Assembly (NCBI GenBank): GCA_964547985.1
Contig: CAZJPV010000040.1
Location: 1 to 24,462 of the forward strand
DNA: 24,462 nt
Reading direction: 5' to 3'
DNA from: JAPLJU01 sp964547985
GTDB lineage: Bacteria > Desulfobacterota > Syntrophia > Syntrophales > UBA2192
The notes below the pieces were generated by a model, which saw only the letters and a list, made by a program, of their open reading frames with translations, made no database searches and was not told the DNA's origin. Positions 13,485 to 21,617 of this stretch are shown here, one piece after another. The stretch's first letter is position 1. The number at the start of each line of letters is the position of its first letter. A program made the position numbers and the translations under genes.

Positions 13485-13616
13485 GACCGAACCCACCCCG
13501 GGAATCCCGGAGGCTGTTTGCCGAACGGACGAAGCGATCACGGGACCCCGAATTCTCTGATCCCCAGGGACTTTAGAGCGGAAGGACATACTGATTTACA
13601 GAAGGAGGATGCGTTC

Positions 13617-13859
13617 ATGTCAATCGAAGAAAAGGTCGTGGAAATTATCATAGAGCAGCTGGATGTCACGAAGGAAGAGTGTGTCCTTGAGGCTTCATTC
13701 ATCGATGATCTGGGCGCGGATTCCCTGGATATCGTCGAATTGATCATGGCCCTGGAAGAAAATTTCGGCATCGAGATCTCCGACGAGGAGTTGCGAAAGA
13801 TCCGCACGATCCAGGATTCGATCAACTTCATCAAGAAAAAGAAGGGGTTACTGACCTGA
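13617..13859 (+). CDS. acpP: Acyl carrier protein
   Basis: This 80-aa acidic four-helix protein carries growing acyl chains on a phosphopantetheine arm attached to Ser36 in the DLGADSLDIVE motif. ATG 13617 was chosen because GAAGGAGGA ends seven bases before it; upstream in-frame starts would add an unrelated sequence. The 132-base gap after fabG may hold a separate promoter, as acpP is often expressed more strongly, but no clear boxes were recognised. The tail KKKKGLLT is slightly more basic than usual. Confidence 0.96.
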   Translation: MSIEEKVVEIIIEQLDVTKEECVLEASFIDDLGADSLDIVELIMALEENFGIEISDEELRKIRTIQDSINFIKKKKGLLT

Positions 13860-13878
13860 GAATGACCGGAGAAAGGGA

Positions 13879-15120
13879 TTGAAGCGCAGGGTGGTCATAA
13901 CGGGGCTCGGCACGGTAAACCCGCTGGGCAATAATGTCAGTGATTCCTGGGGAGCCCTGTGCGCCGGTCGATCCGGTATCGGTCCTATCACCAAGTTTGA
14001 CGCTGCGGACTTTCATACCCGAATCGCCGGCGAACTGAAAAACTTCGATCCCCTTCAGTTCGTCAACAAGAAAGAGCTCCGGCGCTACGACAACTTCATC
14101 ATCTACGCCCTGGCCGGCGCCGAGATGGCCCTGGCCGACGCAGGGCTTGCCATTGGAAACGGAAACGCCGAGAGAACGGGCGTCATCATCGGATCGGGCA
14201 TCGGTGGAATCACGACGATTGAGAAATTGAAGGAAACGATGCAGCAGCAGGGACCGGGGAAGCTCTCGCCTTTTGCCGTTCCGTCGGCCCTCGCGAATCT
14301 CGCCGCCGGTCACGTCTCGATCCGGTTCGGGGCCAAAGGCCCCATCAGCTGCACCGTGACGGCCTGTGCGGCAGGGACCAACGCCCTGGGCGATGCCTTT
14401 CGAACGGTTGCCCTGGGATATGCCGATGCGATGATTGCCGGCGGCACCGAAGCCGCCATCTGCCCGCTGACGGTGGCCGGCTTTAACGCCATGCGGGCGC
14501 TTTCGGTGAGAAACGACCGGCCCGAGGCTGCCAGCAGACCCTTCGACCGGGACCGGGACGGATTTGTCATCGGGGAAGGCTGCGGGATCCTCATTCTGGA
14601 AGAACGGAGCCATGCTCTGAAGAGGGGCGCGCGGATTTACGCGGAGCTTGCGGGTTTCGGGCTGACCAGCGACGCCTTTCACATGGCGGCGCCGCCGCCG
14701 GGCCACGAAGGGGCTGCAAGATCCATGCGGGGCGCTCTGCAGGATGCAGGCGTGGCGCCCGAAGAGATCGGTTACATCAACGCCCACGGGACCTCGACGC
14801 CGCTCAATGATCTCTACGAAACGCAGGCGATCAAGGCGGTCTTCGGAGCTCACAGCTGGAATCTTCTGGTGAGTTCCACGAAGTCCATGACGGGACATCT
14901 CCTGGGCGGGGCCGGGGGGCTGGAGGCCATTGTGTGTGTTAAGGCCATACACGAAGGGGTGGTTCCCCCGACGATCAACCTGGACCACCCGGACGCGGCA
15001 TGTGATCTGGATTACGTCCCTCATCAGTCGAGAAAGCGGGACGTGCGGGCGGCTCTCTCCAACACCTTCGGGTTTGGCGGTGTGAATGCCGTCCTGCTCT
15101 TCAAAAAATTTGCGGGGTAG
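13879..15120 (+). CDS. fabF: 3-oxoacyl-ACP synthase II
   Basis: This 413-aa condensing enzyme extends acyl-ACP with malonyl-ACP. The Cys-His-His triad is seen: Cys163 (VTACAAG), His303 (NAHGTSTPLND) and His340 (SMTGHLLGG), with Lys335 in STKSMTG. The start is TTG 13879: it gives the correct N-terminus MKRRVVITG and GGAG lies seven bases upstream, while no ATG is in frame nearby. It follows acpP by 19 bases. As fabH is not present in the cluster, this is the only ketosynthase in the window. Confidence 0.95.
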   Translation: MKRRVVITGLGTVNPLGNNVSDSWGALCAGRSGIGPITKFDAADFHTRIAGELKNFDPLQFVNKKELRRYDNFIIYALAGAEMALADAGLAIGNGNAERTGVIIGSGIGGITTIEKLKETMQQQGPGKLSPFAVPSALANLAAGHVSIRFGAKGPISCTVTACAAGTNALGDAFRTVALGYADAMIAGGTEAAICPLTVAGFNAMRALSVRNDRPEAASRPFDRDRDGFVIGEGCGILILEERSHALKRGARIYAELAGFGLTSDAFHMAAPPPGHEGAARSMRGALQDAGVAPEEIGYINAHGTSTPLNDLYETQAIKAVFGAHSWNLLVSSTKSMTGHLLGGAGGLEAIVCVKAIHEGVVPPTINLDHPDAACDLDYVPHQSRKRDVRAALSNTFGFGGVNAVLLFKKFAG

Positions 15121-15130
15121 AGGTCGGGCC

Positions 15131-15586
15131 ATGAAAATCGTGATAGGATCGGACCACGCGGGGCTTTCCCTCAAAGAGGAACTCAAAGAATTCCTGGGCA
15201 CCATGGGTTTGCGCGTCTACGACGTGGGGACCCACAGCGACCAGGCTTCGGATTACCCCGATTATGCCGTCAAGGTGGCCGAGGCGGTCTCCATGGGGCA
15301 GTTCCAGAGAGGGATCCTCGTCTGCGGCTCCGGCGCCGGCATGGCCATCGTGGCCAACAAATTCCCCAATGTCCGGGCCGTGGTCTGCCTCGATGAAGAA
15401 ACGGCCCGCATCAGCCGGTGCCACAACGACACCAACATCATCGCCTTCGCGGAGCGGAGAACAGACACGGAGACCGCTCAGGGAATTTTAAAGATATGGC
15501 TGGAGACGGACTTCGAGGGCGGCCGCCATAAAGCCCGCCTGGACAAGATCCGGGACATCGAGAGGCGTCTCAGCGGGAAGTATTAG
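15131..15586 (+). CDS. rpiB: Ribose-5-phosphate isomerase B
   Basis: This 151-aa enzyme interconverts ribose-5-phosphate and ribulose-5-phosphate. It shows SDHAG at 7-11, the catalytic Cys65 in LVCGSGAGM (63-71) and SRCHNDTN (95-102), all characteristic of the RpiB/LacAB family. ATG 15131 begins the conserved MKIVIGSDHAG and lies 10 bases after fabF. Its product, ribulose-5-phosphate, is the substrate of RibBA encoded later in the same run. Confidence 0.95.
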   Translation: MKIVIGSDHAGLSLKEELKEFLGTMGLRVYDVGTHSDQASDYPDYAVKVAEAVSMGQFQRGILVCGSGAGMAIVANKFPNVRAVVCLDEETARISRCHNDTNIIAFAERRTDTETAQGILKIWLETDFEGGRHKARLDKIRDIERRLSGKY

Positions 15587-15611
15587 ACGAACAAGGAGGG
15601 ATCATCACAAC

Positions 15612-16865
15612 ATGTCCATGTTAAAGAAAATCGACCCCGAAGTCGCAGAGGCCATCTGGCAGGAAACCAAAAGGCAGGCGGAAAAACTGGAGCTCATCCC
15701 CTCGGAGAATTTTGTCGATGAGGCCGTGCTGGAGGCCCAGGGATGCATCATGACCAACAAGTACGCCGAGGGCTACCCGGGCAAGAGATATTATTACGGC
15801 TGCGAATATGTCGATGTCGTCGAGGCACTGGCTATCGAGCGGTGCAAAAAGCTCTTCGGCTGTGACCACGTCAACGTCCAGCCTCACTCTGGAACGCAGG
15901 CCAACATGGCCGTCTATTTCGCCACCCTGCAGCCGGGAGACACCATCCTCGGCATGAACCTCGCCCATGGCGGTCATCTCTCCCACGGAAGCCCGGCGAA
16001 TTTCTCGGGCAGGCTCTACAATGTCGTCCAGTACGGCGTGGACCGCAAAACCGAGACCATCGACTTCAACGAGGTGGAGTCCCAGGCCAAGAAATACCGC
16101 CCCAAGATCATCGTCGTGGGCGCAAGCGCCTACCCCCGGACGATCCCCTTTGAGCCTTTCAGGGCTATTGCCGACCAGGTAGGAGCCGTGGTCATGGCCG
16201 ATATCGCTCACGTCGCGGGCATGGTGGCCGTGGGCATTCACCCCACCCCGGTCCCCCTCTGCGAATTCGTGACGACGACAACGCATAAGACGCTCCGGGG
16301 ACCGAGAGGCGGTCTCATCATGTGCCGGCACGACCATGCCAAGGTCCTGGACAGCCGTGTCTTCCCCGGAAGCCAGGGCGGCCCGCTGATGCACATCATC
16401 GCCGCGAAGGCCGTTGCATTGAAGGAAGCGCTGACGGAAGAGTTCAAACAGTACCAGCACCAACTGGTCAAGAATGCCAGAACGCTGGCCGAAACTCTTA
16501 TCGCCGAGGGCTTCCGCCTTGTCTCCGGGGGAACGGACAACCACCTCATGCTGATCGACCTCACCGACAAGGGGATTACGGGTCTGGAAGGGGGTGCGGC
16601 CCTGGACAAGGCGGGGATCACCGCCAACAAGAACATGATCCCCTTCGACACGAAAGGCCCCCAGGTGACAAGCGGCGTTCGGATGGGGACACCGGCGATC
16701 ACCACCCGGGGGATGAAAGAAGAGGAGATGAAGACCATCGGCCGGCTCATCGCCTATATCCTGAAGGACACCAAGGACGAGAACCGTCAGAAGGAAGTGC
16801 GGGAGAAGGTCCGGACCCTTTGCGAAAAGTTTCCCCTCTACAGGGACCGGATCCTCCGCAAGTAG
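15612..16865 (+). CDS. glyA: Serine hydroxymethyltransferase
   Basis: This 417-aa PLP enzyme converts serine and tetrahydrofolate to glycine and methylene-THF, the main one-carbon source for thymidylate and purines. It has SENFVDEAV (31-39), TNKYAEGYPGKRYYGG-like segment (48-63, here YYYGC), DIAHVAGM with Asp197 and His200, and the PLP lysine Lys226 in TTTTHKTLRGPRGG. AAGGAGGG precedes ATG 15612, somewhat far (12 bases). It lies between rpiB and the dCMP deaminase gene. Confidence 0.97.
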   Translation: MSMLKKIDPEVAEAIWQETKRQAEKLELIPSENFVDEAVLEAQGCIMTNKYAEGYPGKRYYYGCEYVDVVEALAIERCKKLFGCDHVNVQPHSGTQANMAVYFATLQPGDTILGMNLAHGGHLSHGSPANFSGRLYNVVQYGVDRKTETIDFNEVESQAKKYRPKIIVVGASAYPRTIPFEPFRAIADQVGAVVMADIAHVAGMVAVGIHPTPVPLCEFVTTTTHKTLRGPRGGLIMCRHDHAKVLDSRVFPGSQGGPLMHIIAAKAVALKEALTEEFKQYQHQLVKNARTLAETLIAEGFRLVSGGTDNHLMLIDLTDKGITGLEGGAALDKAGITANKNMIPFDTKGPQVTSGVRMGTPAITTRGMKEEEMKTIGRLIAYILKDTKDENRQKEVREKVRTLCEKFPLYRDRILRK

Positions 16866-16870
16866 AAAAA

Positions 16871-17365
16871 ATGGCTCAAAAACCGAACGCCAAGTCCAAG
16901 ACGGTCACCAAACTCGCGATGCCGAGGACCCGCCCCAGCTGGGACGAATACTTCCTGGACATCGTCGCGCTCGTCGCCAGGCGATCCACGTGCCTGAGGC
17001 GCGGGGTCGGGGCCGTCATCGTCAAGGATAAGCGACTCCTCACGACGGGTTATAACGGCGCGCCCAGCGGACTTCGCCACTGCCTCGAGACGGGCTGCCT
17101 GAGGGAGGAACTGAAGATTTCTTCGGGGGAGCGTCACGAGCTCTGCCGGGGCCTCCACGCAGAGCAGAACGCGATCATCCAGGCCGCCGTCCACGGCGTG
17201 AGCATCAAGGGGGCGACGCTCTACTGTACCAGCCACCCCTGTGCGATCTGCCTGAAGATGATTATCAACGCCGGGATCACAAACATCGTGTACCGGGAAG
17301 GCTACAGCGACAAGCTGGCCGAGCAGATGCTCGAGGAAACCGGTATCGAGGCAAAGAAGTTATGA
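16871..17365 (+). CDS. dCMP deaminase family protein (ComEB-like)
   Basis: This 164-aa zinc deaminase converts dCMP to dUMP, feeding dTMP synthesis. The zinc site is His96-Ala-Glu98 (GLHAEQNAI) with Cys124 and Cys127 in SHPCAIC. A basic N-terminal extension of about 20 residues precedes the fold, so Met18 (ATG 16919-16921... frame MPRTRPSWDEYF) is an alternative start; neither has a good ribosome site. It starts five bases after glyA and its TGA overlaps the nrdR ATG. With glyA and nrdR it forms a deoxynucleotide group. Confidence 0.92.
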   Translation: MAQKPNAKSKTVTKLAMPRTRPSWDEYFLDIVALVARRSTCLRRGVGAVIVKDKRLLTTGYNGAPSGLRHCLETGCLREELKISSGERHELCRGLHAEQNAIIQAAVHGVSIKGATLYCTSHPCAICLKMIINAGITNIVYREGYSDKLAEQMLEETGIEAKKL

Positions 17366-17889
17366 AATGCCCTTTCTGCGCCAATCCGGCGAACAAGGTG
17401 ATCGACTCCCGCATCAGCAAGGAAGGCAACGCCATCCGGCGCCGGAGGGAGTGCCTCGGCTGCAGCAAACGGTTCACCACCTATGAATATGTCGAGGAGG
17501 TCCTCCCCGTGGTCGTCAAGAAGGACGGCAGGCGCGAGTCCTTCGACCGGTCCAAGATTTTATCGGGGATCAAGAAGGCCTGTGAAAAGCGGCCAATCAG
17601 CATGGATGCTATCGAGGGCGCCGTGGATCGCATCGAACAGGCCTGCCAGGAATCCCAGGTAAAGGAAATACCTTCCTCCTTTATCGGAGAGCGGGTCATG
17701 GCGGAACTTCACCACCTCGACAAGGTGGCTTACGTCCGGTTTGCGTCGGTCTACCGGCAGTTTCGTGACGCTACCGAGTTCCTCGAGGAACTGAAGGGTA
17801 TTCTGAACCTCAAAGAGGACAAGGGCGAAAACAAGGCACGCGCCGAAAAGCCAGCAGAAGAAAAGGATTCCCGCCGAAGCTCGGGTTAA
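17362..17889 (+). CDS. nrdR: Transcriptional repressor NrdR
   Basis: This 175-aa repressor of ribonucleotide reductase genes has an N-terminal zinc ribbon (Cys3, Cys6, Cys31, Cys34) and an ATP-cone domain (about 48-138, with VVVKKDGRRESFDRSKI). It senses ATP/dATP and binds NrdR boxes. The C-terminal 25 residues are a charged, low-complexity tail (ENKARAEKPAEEKDSRR) longer than in most homologues. The start overlaps the deaminase stop (ATGA). In many relatives ribD follows; here ribE starts five bases after the stop. Confidence 0.95.
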   Translation: MKCPFCANPANKVIDSRISKEGNAIRRRRECLGCSKRFTTYEYVEEVLPVVVKKDGRRESFDRSKILSGIKKACEKRPISMDAIEGAVDRIEQACQESQVKEIPSSFIGERVMAELHHLDKVAYVRFASVYRQFRDATEFLEELKGILNLKEDKGENKARAEKPAEEKDSRRSSG

Positions 17890-17893
17890 GACC

Positions 17894-18681
17894 ATGTTTA
17901 CCGGCATTATCCAGGGACTGGGTACGGTCAGGAAGATGACCCGTCAGGGTCAGGACGCCCTCATCGGGGTGGAAACGGTGCTTCCCCTGCATGATCTGAA
18001 GCGGGGGGACAGTATCGCCGTCAACGGCGTGTGCCTCACGATAACGACGCTCTCCGGCCAGGTCTTCAGTGCCGATGTGTCGGCCGAGACGCTCGCGAGG
18101 ACCAATCTGCAGTTCCTGAAAGCGGGGGAACGGGNNNNNNNNNNNNNNNNNNNNNNNNNNNNNNNNNNNNNNNNNNNNNNNNNNNNNNNNNNNNNNNNNN
18201 NNNNNNNNNNNNNNNNNNNNNNNNNNNNNNNNNNTCGGCCGAGACGCTCGCGAGGACCAATCTGCAGTTCCTGAAAGCGGGGGAACGGGTCAATCTGGAA
18301 AAAGCCCTCCGGCTGACGGATTTCCTGGGCGGGCACCTCGTCCTCGGTCACATCGATGGTCCTGGAAAGATCGTCGAGAGGACCCCGAAATCGGGATCCA
18401 TCGTCCTGGGCGTGACCGTGGAGGAGGGTCTGAGCCGTTACATCGTGGAAAAAGGCTCCATCGCCGTTGACGGGATCAGCCTGACGGTCAACCGATATGC
18501 TAAAGACCGATTTTATGTTAATATCATTCCGCACACGATAGAGAACACCACCCTGTCGTTCAAGAAGGCGGGGGATCCCGTCAACATCGAGACGGACATC
18601 CTCGGGAAATACGTGGAGAAGCTCCTCCAGCCCGGTGGGCGGATCGGCATGGATTTTCTTCGGGAACATGGGTTTAAATAA
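17894..18681 (+). CDS. ribE: Riboflavin synthase alpha, interrupted by an assembly gap
   Basis: The enzyme dismutates two 6,7-dimethyl-8-ribityllumazine molecules to riboflavin. The left part starts MFTGIIQGLGTVR, the right part ends MDFLREHGFK. Between them is a 100-N run flanked by identical 55-base copies (18080-18134 and 18235-18289). Removing the Ns and one copy (155 bases) restores a single frame of 210 codons plus stop, with both lumazine-binding repeats (second begins near HLVLGHIDGPGKIV). The gene is therefore almost certainly intact in the organism. Heptamer repeats begin two bases after its stop, before ribBA. Confidence 0.93.
18080..18134 (+). repeat. 55-bp gap flank, left copy (assembly artefact)
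   Basis: Identical to 18235-18289 over all 55 bases, both next to the N run and both in the same place of the ribE coding sequence. This is an unresolved contig overlap, not a biological repeat. Confidence 0.95.
18135..18234. other. 100-N scaffold gap
   Basis: Exactly 100 unknown bases, a conventional gap filler. The flanking duplicate implies that the true gap is zero and the contigs overlap by 55 bases. Confidence 0.97.
18235..18289 (+). repeat. 55-bp gap flank, right copy (assembly artefact)
   Basis: Second copy of 18080-18134; collapsing the two restores ribE. Confidence 0.95.
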
Positions 18682-18682
18682 T

Positions 18683-18717
18683 TGGCATATGGCACAAGGC
18701 ACATGGCGGATGGCACA
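18683..18717 (+). repeat. Heptamer array 1 (five units, TGGCNNA type)
   Basis: TGGCATA, TGGCACA, AGGCACA, TGGCGGA and TGGCACA follow each other without gaps, starting two bases after the ribE stop. Constant GGC every seven bases marks a degenerate tandem repeat. Confidence 0.8.
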
Positions 18718-18744
18718 GAAAAATTTATTGATCTGTCCTCTCTT

Positions 18745-18786
18745 GCCTTTCGCCCTTAGCCCTTAGCCCTCAGCCGTCAGCCATTC
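18745..18786 (+). repeat. Heptamer array 2 (six units, GCCNNTN type)
   Basis: GCCTTTC, GCCCTTA, GCCCTTA, GCCCTCA, GCCGTCA and GCCATTC run in register. Read on the other strand the units are GGC-containing heptamers like array 1, so the two arrays are in inverted orientation across a 27-base AT-richer spacer. Confidence 0.8.
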
Positions 18787-18799
18787 ACAGGTGAATCAT

Positions 18800-20002
18800 A
18801 TGGCAACGAGCTCAATCGCAGACGCAATCCAAGATATCCGAAACGGCAAAATGATCATACTGGTCGATGACGAAGACCGGGAAAATGAAGGGGATCTCTG
18901 CATGGCCTCGGAGTTTGTCACACCCGAGGCCATCAACTTCATGGCCAGGTACGGACGCGGGTTGATCTGCCTCACCCTCAGTGAAGAATTCATGGAACGG
19001 CTTAAGATTCCCATGATGGTCTCAGACAACCAGTCCCGATTCAAGACGGCCTTCACGGTCTCGATCGAGGCCAAGCGCGGCGTCACCACCGGCATCTCTG
19101 CCGCCGATCGCGCCACGACGGTCCGTGCGGCCATTGCCGATGACGCGAAACCCGAGGACATCGTGAGCCCCGGCCACATTTTCCCGATCCTGGCCAGAAA
19201 GGGGGGAGTGCTTGTCAGGACGGGGCAGACGGAGGGGTCCGTCGACCTTGCGAGACTGGCGGGATTGAAATCCACAGGGGTCATCTGCGAGATCATGAAC
19301 GACGACGGTTCCATGGCCCGGATGCCCGACCTCGAAATCTTCGCAAAAAAACACGACCTGAAAATTGCCACCATCGCCGACCTGATCACCTACCGGATGA
19401 AGAACGAATCCCTGGTGCGGAGGGCCGCCACGGCGAAGCTGCCGACCGCTTACGGCGGCGAATTCAAGCTCATCGTCTATGAGAACGACGTCGACGAGAT
19501 GAAGCACCTCGCCCTCGTCAAGGGAGACATCCAGCTCGGCGACGAGGTGCTCGTGAGGGTTCATTCTGAATGTCTGACGGGGGATGTCTTTGGCTCCATG
19601 CGATGCGACTGCGGGGAGCAGCTCCAGACGGCCATGGAGATGGTCGCCAAGGAGGGCAAGGGCGTCATCGTGTACATGCACCAGGAAGGGCGGGGCATCG
19701 GTCTCGTCAACAAAGTCAAGGCTTATGAATTGCAGGAACTCGGCAAGGACACGGTGGAGGCCAACCTCGAGCTCGGCTTCAAGGAAGACCTGAGGGATTA
19801 CGGTATCGGGGCCCAGATCCTCGTGGATCTGGGTGTGAAAAAGATCCGCCTGCTCACCAATAACCCCAAAAAGGTCGTCGGTCTCGAAGGCTACGGGATG
19901 ACCATCGTGGAGAGGGTTCCCATCGAGATGCAGCCGAACAAGATCAACGTCCGCTATTTGAAGACGAAAAAGGAAAAAATGGGGCACCTGTTAAAAATCT
20001 AA
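18800..20002 (+). CDS. ribBA: Bifunctional DHBP synthase / GTP cyclohydrolase II
   Basis: This 400-aa two-domain riboflavin enzyme has an N-terminal 3,4-dihydroxy-2-butanone 4-phosphate synthase (about 1-200, with DDEDRENEGD at 23-32 and the late SPGHIFPI) and a C-terminal GTP cyclohydrolase II (about 210-400) with zinc cysteines 258, 269 and 271 in RVHSECLTGDVFGSMRCDCG and HQEGRGIGL. ATG 18800 is preceded by AGGTGA six bases upstream, preferred over GTG 18791. It supplies both precursors of the pathway: the butanone for RibH and the pyrimidine for RibD. No FMN riboswitch was recognised in the 118-base leader. Confidence 0.96.
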   Translation: MATSSIADAIQDIRNGKMIILVDDEDRENEGDLCMASEFVTPEAINFMARYGRGLICLTLSEEFMERLKIPMMVSDNQSRFKTAFTVSIEAKRGVTTGISAADRATTVRAAIADDAKPEDIVSPGHIFPILARKGGVLVRTGQTEGSVDLARLAGLKSTGVICEIMNDDGSMARMPDLEIFAKKHDLKIATIADLITYRMKNESLVRRAATAKLPTAYGGEFKLIVYENDVDEMKHLALVKGDIQLGDEVLVRVHSECLTGDVFGSMRCDCGEQLQTAMEMVAKEGKGVIVYMHQEGRGIGLVNKVKAYELQELGKDTVEANLELGFKEDLRDYGIGAQILVDLGVKKIRLLTNNPKKVVGLEGYGMTIVERVPIEMQPNKINVRYLKTKKEKMGHLLKI

Positions 20003-20019
20003 GGCAGGGAGAAAAGATT

Positions 20020-20487
20020 ATGGGCAAAATCATAGAGGGGAAAATTATTGCCAAGGGCATGCGGTTCGGGATCGTGGCCAGCCGCTTCAACGATTTCATC
20101 TCGGCAAAACTGATCGAGGGGGCCCTGGACGCCCTGACAAGGGCCGGCGCAGATGAAAAGGACATTGCGATCGCGAAGGTGCCGGGTGCCTTCGAGATCC
20201 CGCTGGCGGCAAAGCGGATGGCCCGGAGTGGCAAGGTAGACGCCGTCATCTGCCTGGGGGCCGTGATCAGGGGTGCCACGCCTCACTTCGAGTACATCAG
20301 CGCGGAAGTGTCCAAGGGGATCGCCACCGTGGCCCTCGAGACGGAAGTGCCCGTTGTCTTCGGCGTCATCACCACCGACACCATCGAACAGGCCATCGAG
20401 CGGGCCGGCACGAAGTCCGGGAACAAGGGCTTCGATGCGGCCCTGTCGGCCGTCGAGATGGTGGACCTCTTCAGGAAGATGAAATAA
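20020..20487 (+). CDS. ribH: 6,7-dimethyl-8-ribityllumazine synthase
   Basis: This 155-aa enzyme joins the butanone phosphate from RibBA with the pyrimidine to make lumazine, the substrate of RibE. Family motifs are SRFND (21-25), VPGAFEIP (54-61) and GAVIRGATPHFEYI with the catalytic His89. It follows ribBA by 17 bases with GGGAGAA upstream of the start. Homologues form 60-mer shells or pentamers. Confidence 0.97.
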   Translation: MGKIIEGKIIAKGMRFGIVASRFNDFISAKLIEGALDALTRAGADEKDIAIAKVPGAFEIPLAAKRMARSGKVDAVICLGAVIRGATPHFEYISAEVSKGIATVALETEVPVVFGVITTDTIEQAIERAGTKSGNKGFDAALSAVEMVDLFRKMK

Positions 20488-20589
20488 GAAGAAGGGTTCC
20501 GGCAGAAAGTGTTTCCCCTGTCATGAGCAATTCACAGGTCCTCGGAGGGTCCCCCGGGAGGACACACGGGGATCGCGTCGGATAACACA

Positions 20590-21045
20590 ATGCGTCGAAG
20601 ACGAAAGGCAAGGGAGATTGCCTTACAGGTTCTTTATCAGATCGATGTTCTCAACATTGACGCCGGGGAAGCTGTGGATCTTTTCTGGAGCAACTTCAGC
20701 GGCCCCGAAGAGGCCAGAAAATACTCCACCGAACTCGTCGAGGGGACCTGCAGACACCGGGAGGAAATCGACCGGCTCATCTGCGGTTGCTCTGAGAACT
20801 GGTCGCTCGAGCGGATGGCCCGTGTCGACCGGAACATCCTTCGGCTGGCCGTCTACGAACTTCTATACTGCCGAAACGTTCCGCCGAAAGTGACCCTCAA
20901 CGAAGCGATTGATCTCGGGAAGGATTACGGCTCGGAAAACTCGGGTTCATTCATCAACGGCATTCTTGACGCGTTGTACGCAAAGATACGCGGCCCACAT
21001 GCAGATCAAGATATCAACGGAGCCCCTGGACATCCTGAATCCTGA
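20590..21045 (+). CDS. nusB: Transcription antitermination factor NusB
   Basis: This 151-aa all-helical protein binds boxA RNA with NusE (S10) to promote antitermination of rRNA operons. The N-terminal RRKAREIALQVLYQID is arginine-rich and typical, and VDRNILRLAVYELLY with the later TLNEAIDLGKDYGSENSGSFINGILD is the family signature. ribH-nusB is a common bacterial order. No strong ribosome site precedes ATG 20590. A GTCCTC..GAGGAC hairpin lies in the 102-base leader (about 20537-20562). The last 47 bases overlap the next gene, so the tail after about residue 136 may be unconserved. Confidence 0.93.
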   Translation: MRRRRKAREIALQVLYQIDVLNIDAGEAVDLFWSNFSGPEEARKYSTELVEGTCRHREEIDRLICGCSENWSLERMARVDRNILRLAVYELLYCRNVPPKVTLNEAIDLGKDYGSENSGSFINGILDALYAKIRGPHADQDINGAPGHPES

Positions 21046-21580
21046 ATGCCTGGTGCTCGGTTTCTTCTCCGACGAAAGGCCCCCCAGGGGACCCTGCGGT
21101 TTCGCGGACTGGCGTCTCAACGGTCTCATCTCAAATCTCCTGGCTGCAGGCAGGATCAGCGGTGCGCTCCACGAAAACGTCCTGATCGAAACGGGGGGGA
21201 GAATCCCGCCGCCCAGGGTGATCCTCCATGGCCTCGGCCCGTTCCATAAACTCTCCTACGAAAGGCTGCATCAGGCCGGGATCCATCTCGCCAGAACGGC
21301 CATCGGCATCTACTGCGGGGATTTCGCCTTCGATATCCCGGCGGCACCACGGACGGAGCTGGATATCACTCAGATGACGGAAGCCCTGATTCGAGGCTTC
21401 TTCGACGCGCTGCTTCCGGTGACGCCCGATGCTGAAAAGAAGCTATGCCCCTGTATACTGGCGGAGGAATCCTACTTTCAGAAGGCCCTCCTCGGCCTCC
21501 ACAGATACAAGCTGAGCATGCGGGACAGGGTCCCCGTGGACATCCTCATTAAGCGAAACAACCACCCTTCGTTGATTTAA
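20999..21580 (+). CDS. Stand-alone M17 peptidase N-terminal-domain-like protein
   Basis: This 193-aa protein resembles the N-terminal, non-catalytic, macro-like domain of leucyl aminopeptidase (M17). Supporting features are an initial beta strand with VLGFFSDERPPRG, a PPPRVILHGLGP loop near residue 80-90, and the length of about 170-190 aa. The metal-binding catalytic C-terminal half is absent and the next gene is trkA, so it is not a peptidase. Function unknown. ATG 20999 overlaps the nusB end by 47 bases in another frame; this start keeps the protein close to family length. The assignment is from visual similarity and is moderate. Confidence 0.65.
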   Translation: MQIKISTEPLDILNPECLVLGFFSDERPPRGPCGFADWRLNGLISNLLAAGRISGALHENVLIETGGRIPPPRVILHGLGPFHKLSYERLHQAGIHLARTAIGIYCGDFAFDIPAAPRTELDITQMTEALIRGFFDALLPVTPDAEKKLCPCILAEESYFQKALLGLHRYKLSMRDRVPVDILIKRNNHPSLI

Positions 21581-21617
21581 AAAAACCGTCGCAGGCTTGC
21601 ACGGAGAGGTTTCCTCC

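Noticed and set aside
13831..15204. Long minus-strand frame of 457 codons opposite fabF
   Set aside because: It is antisense to a clear fabF gene, rich in Arg/Gly/His as expected from GC-rich shadow frames, with no family motifs.
17894..18681. ribE as a true pseudogene or duplication
   Set aside because: The identical gap flanks and exact frame restoration show that the break is from assembly.
18682..18799. FMN riboswitch upstream of ribBA
   Set aside because: The leader is filled by heptamer arrays and lacks the conserved RFN-element segments.
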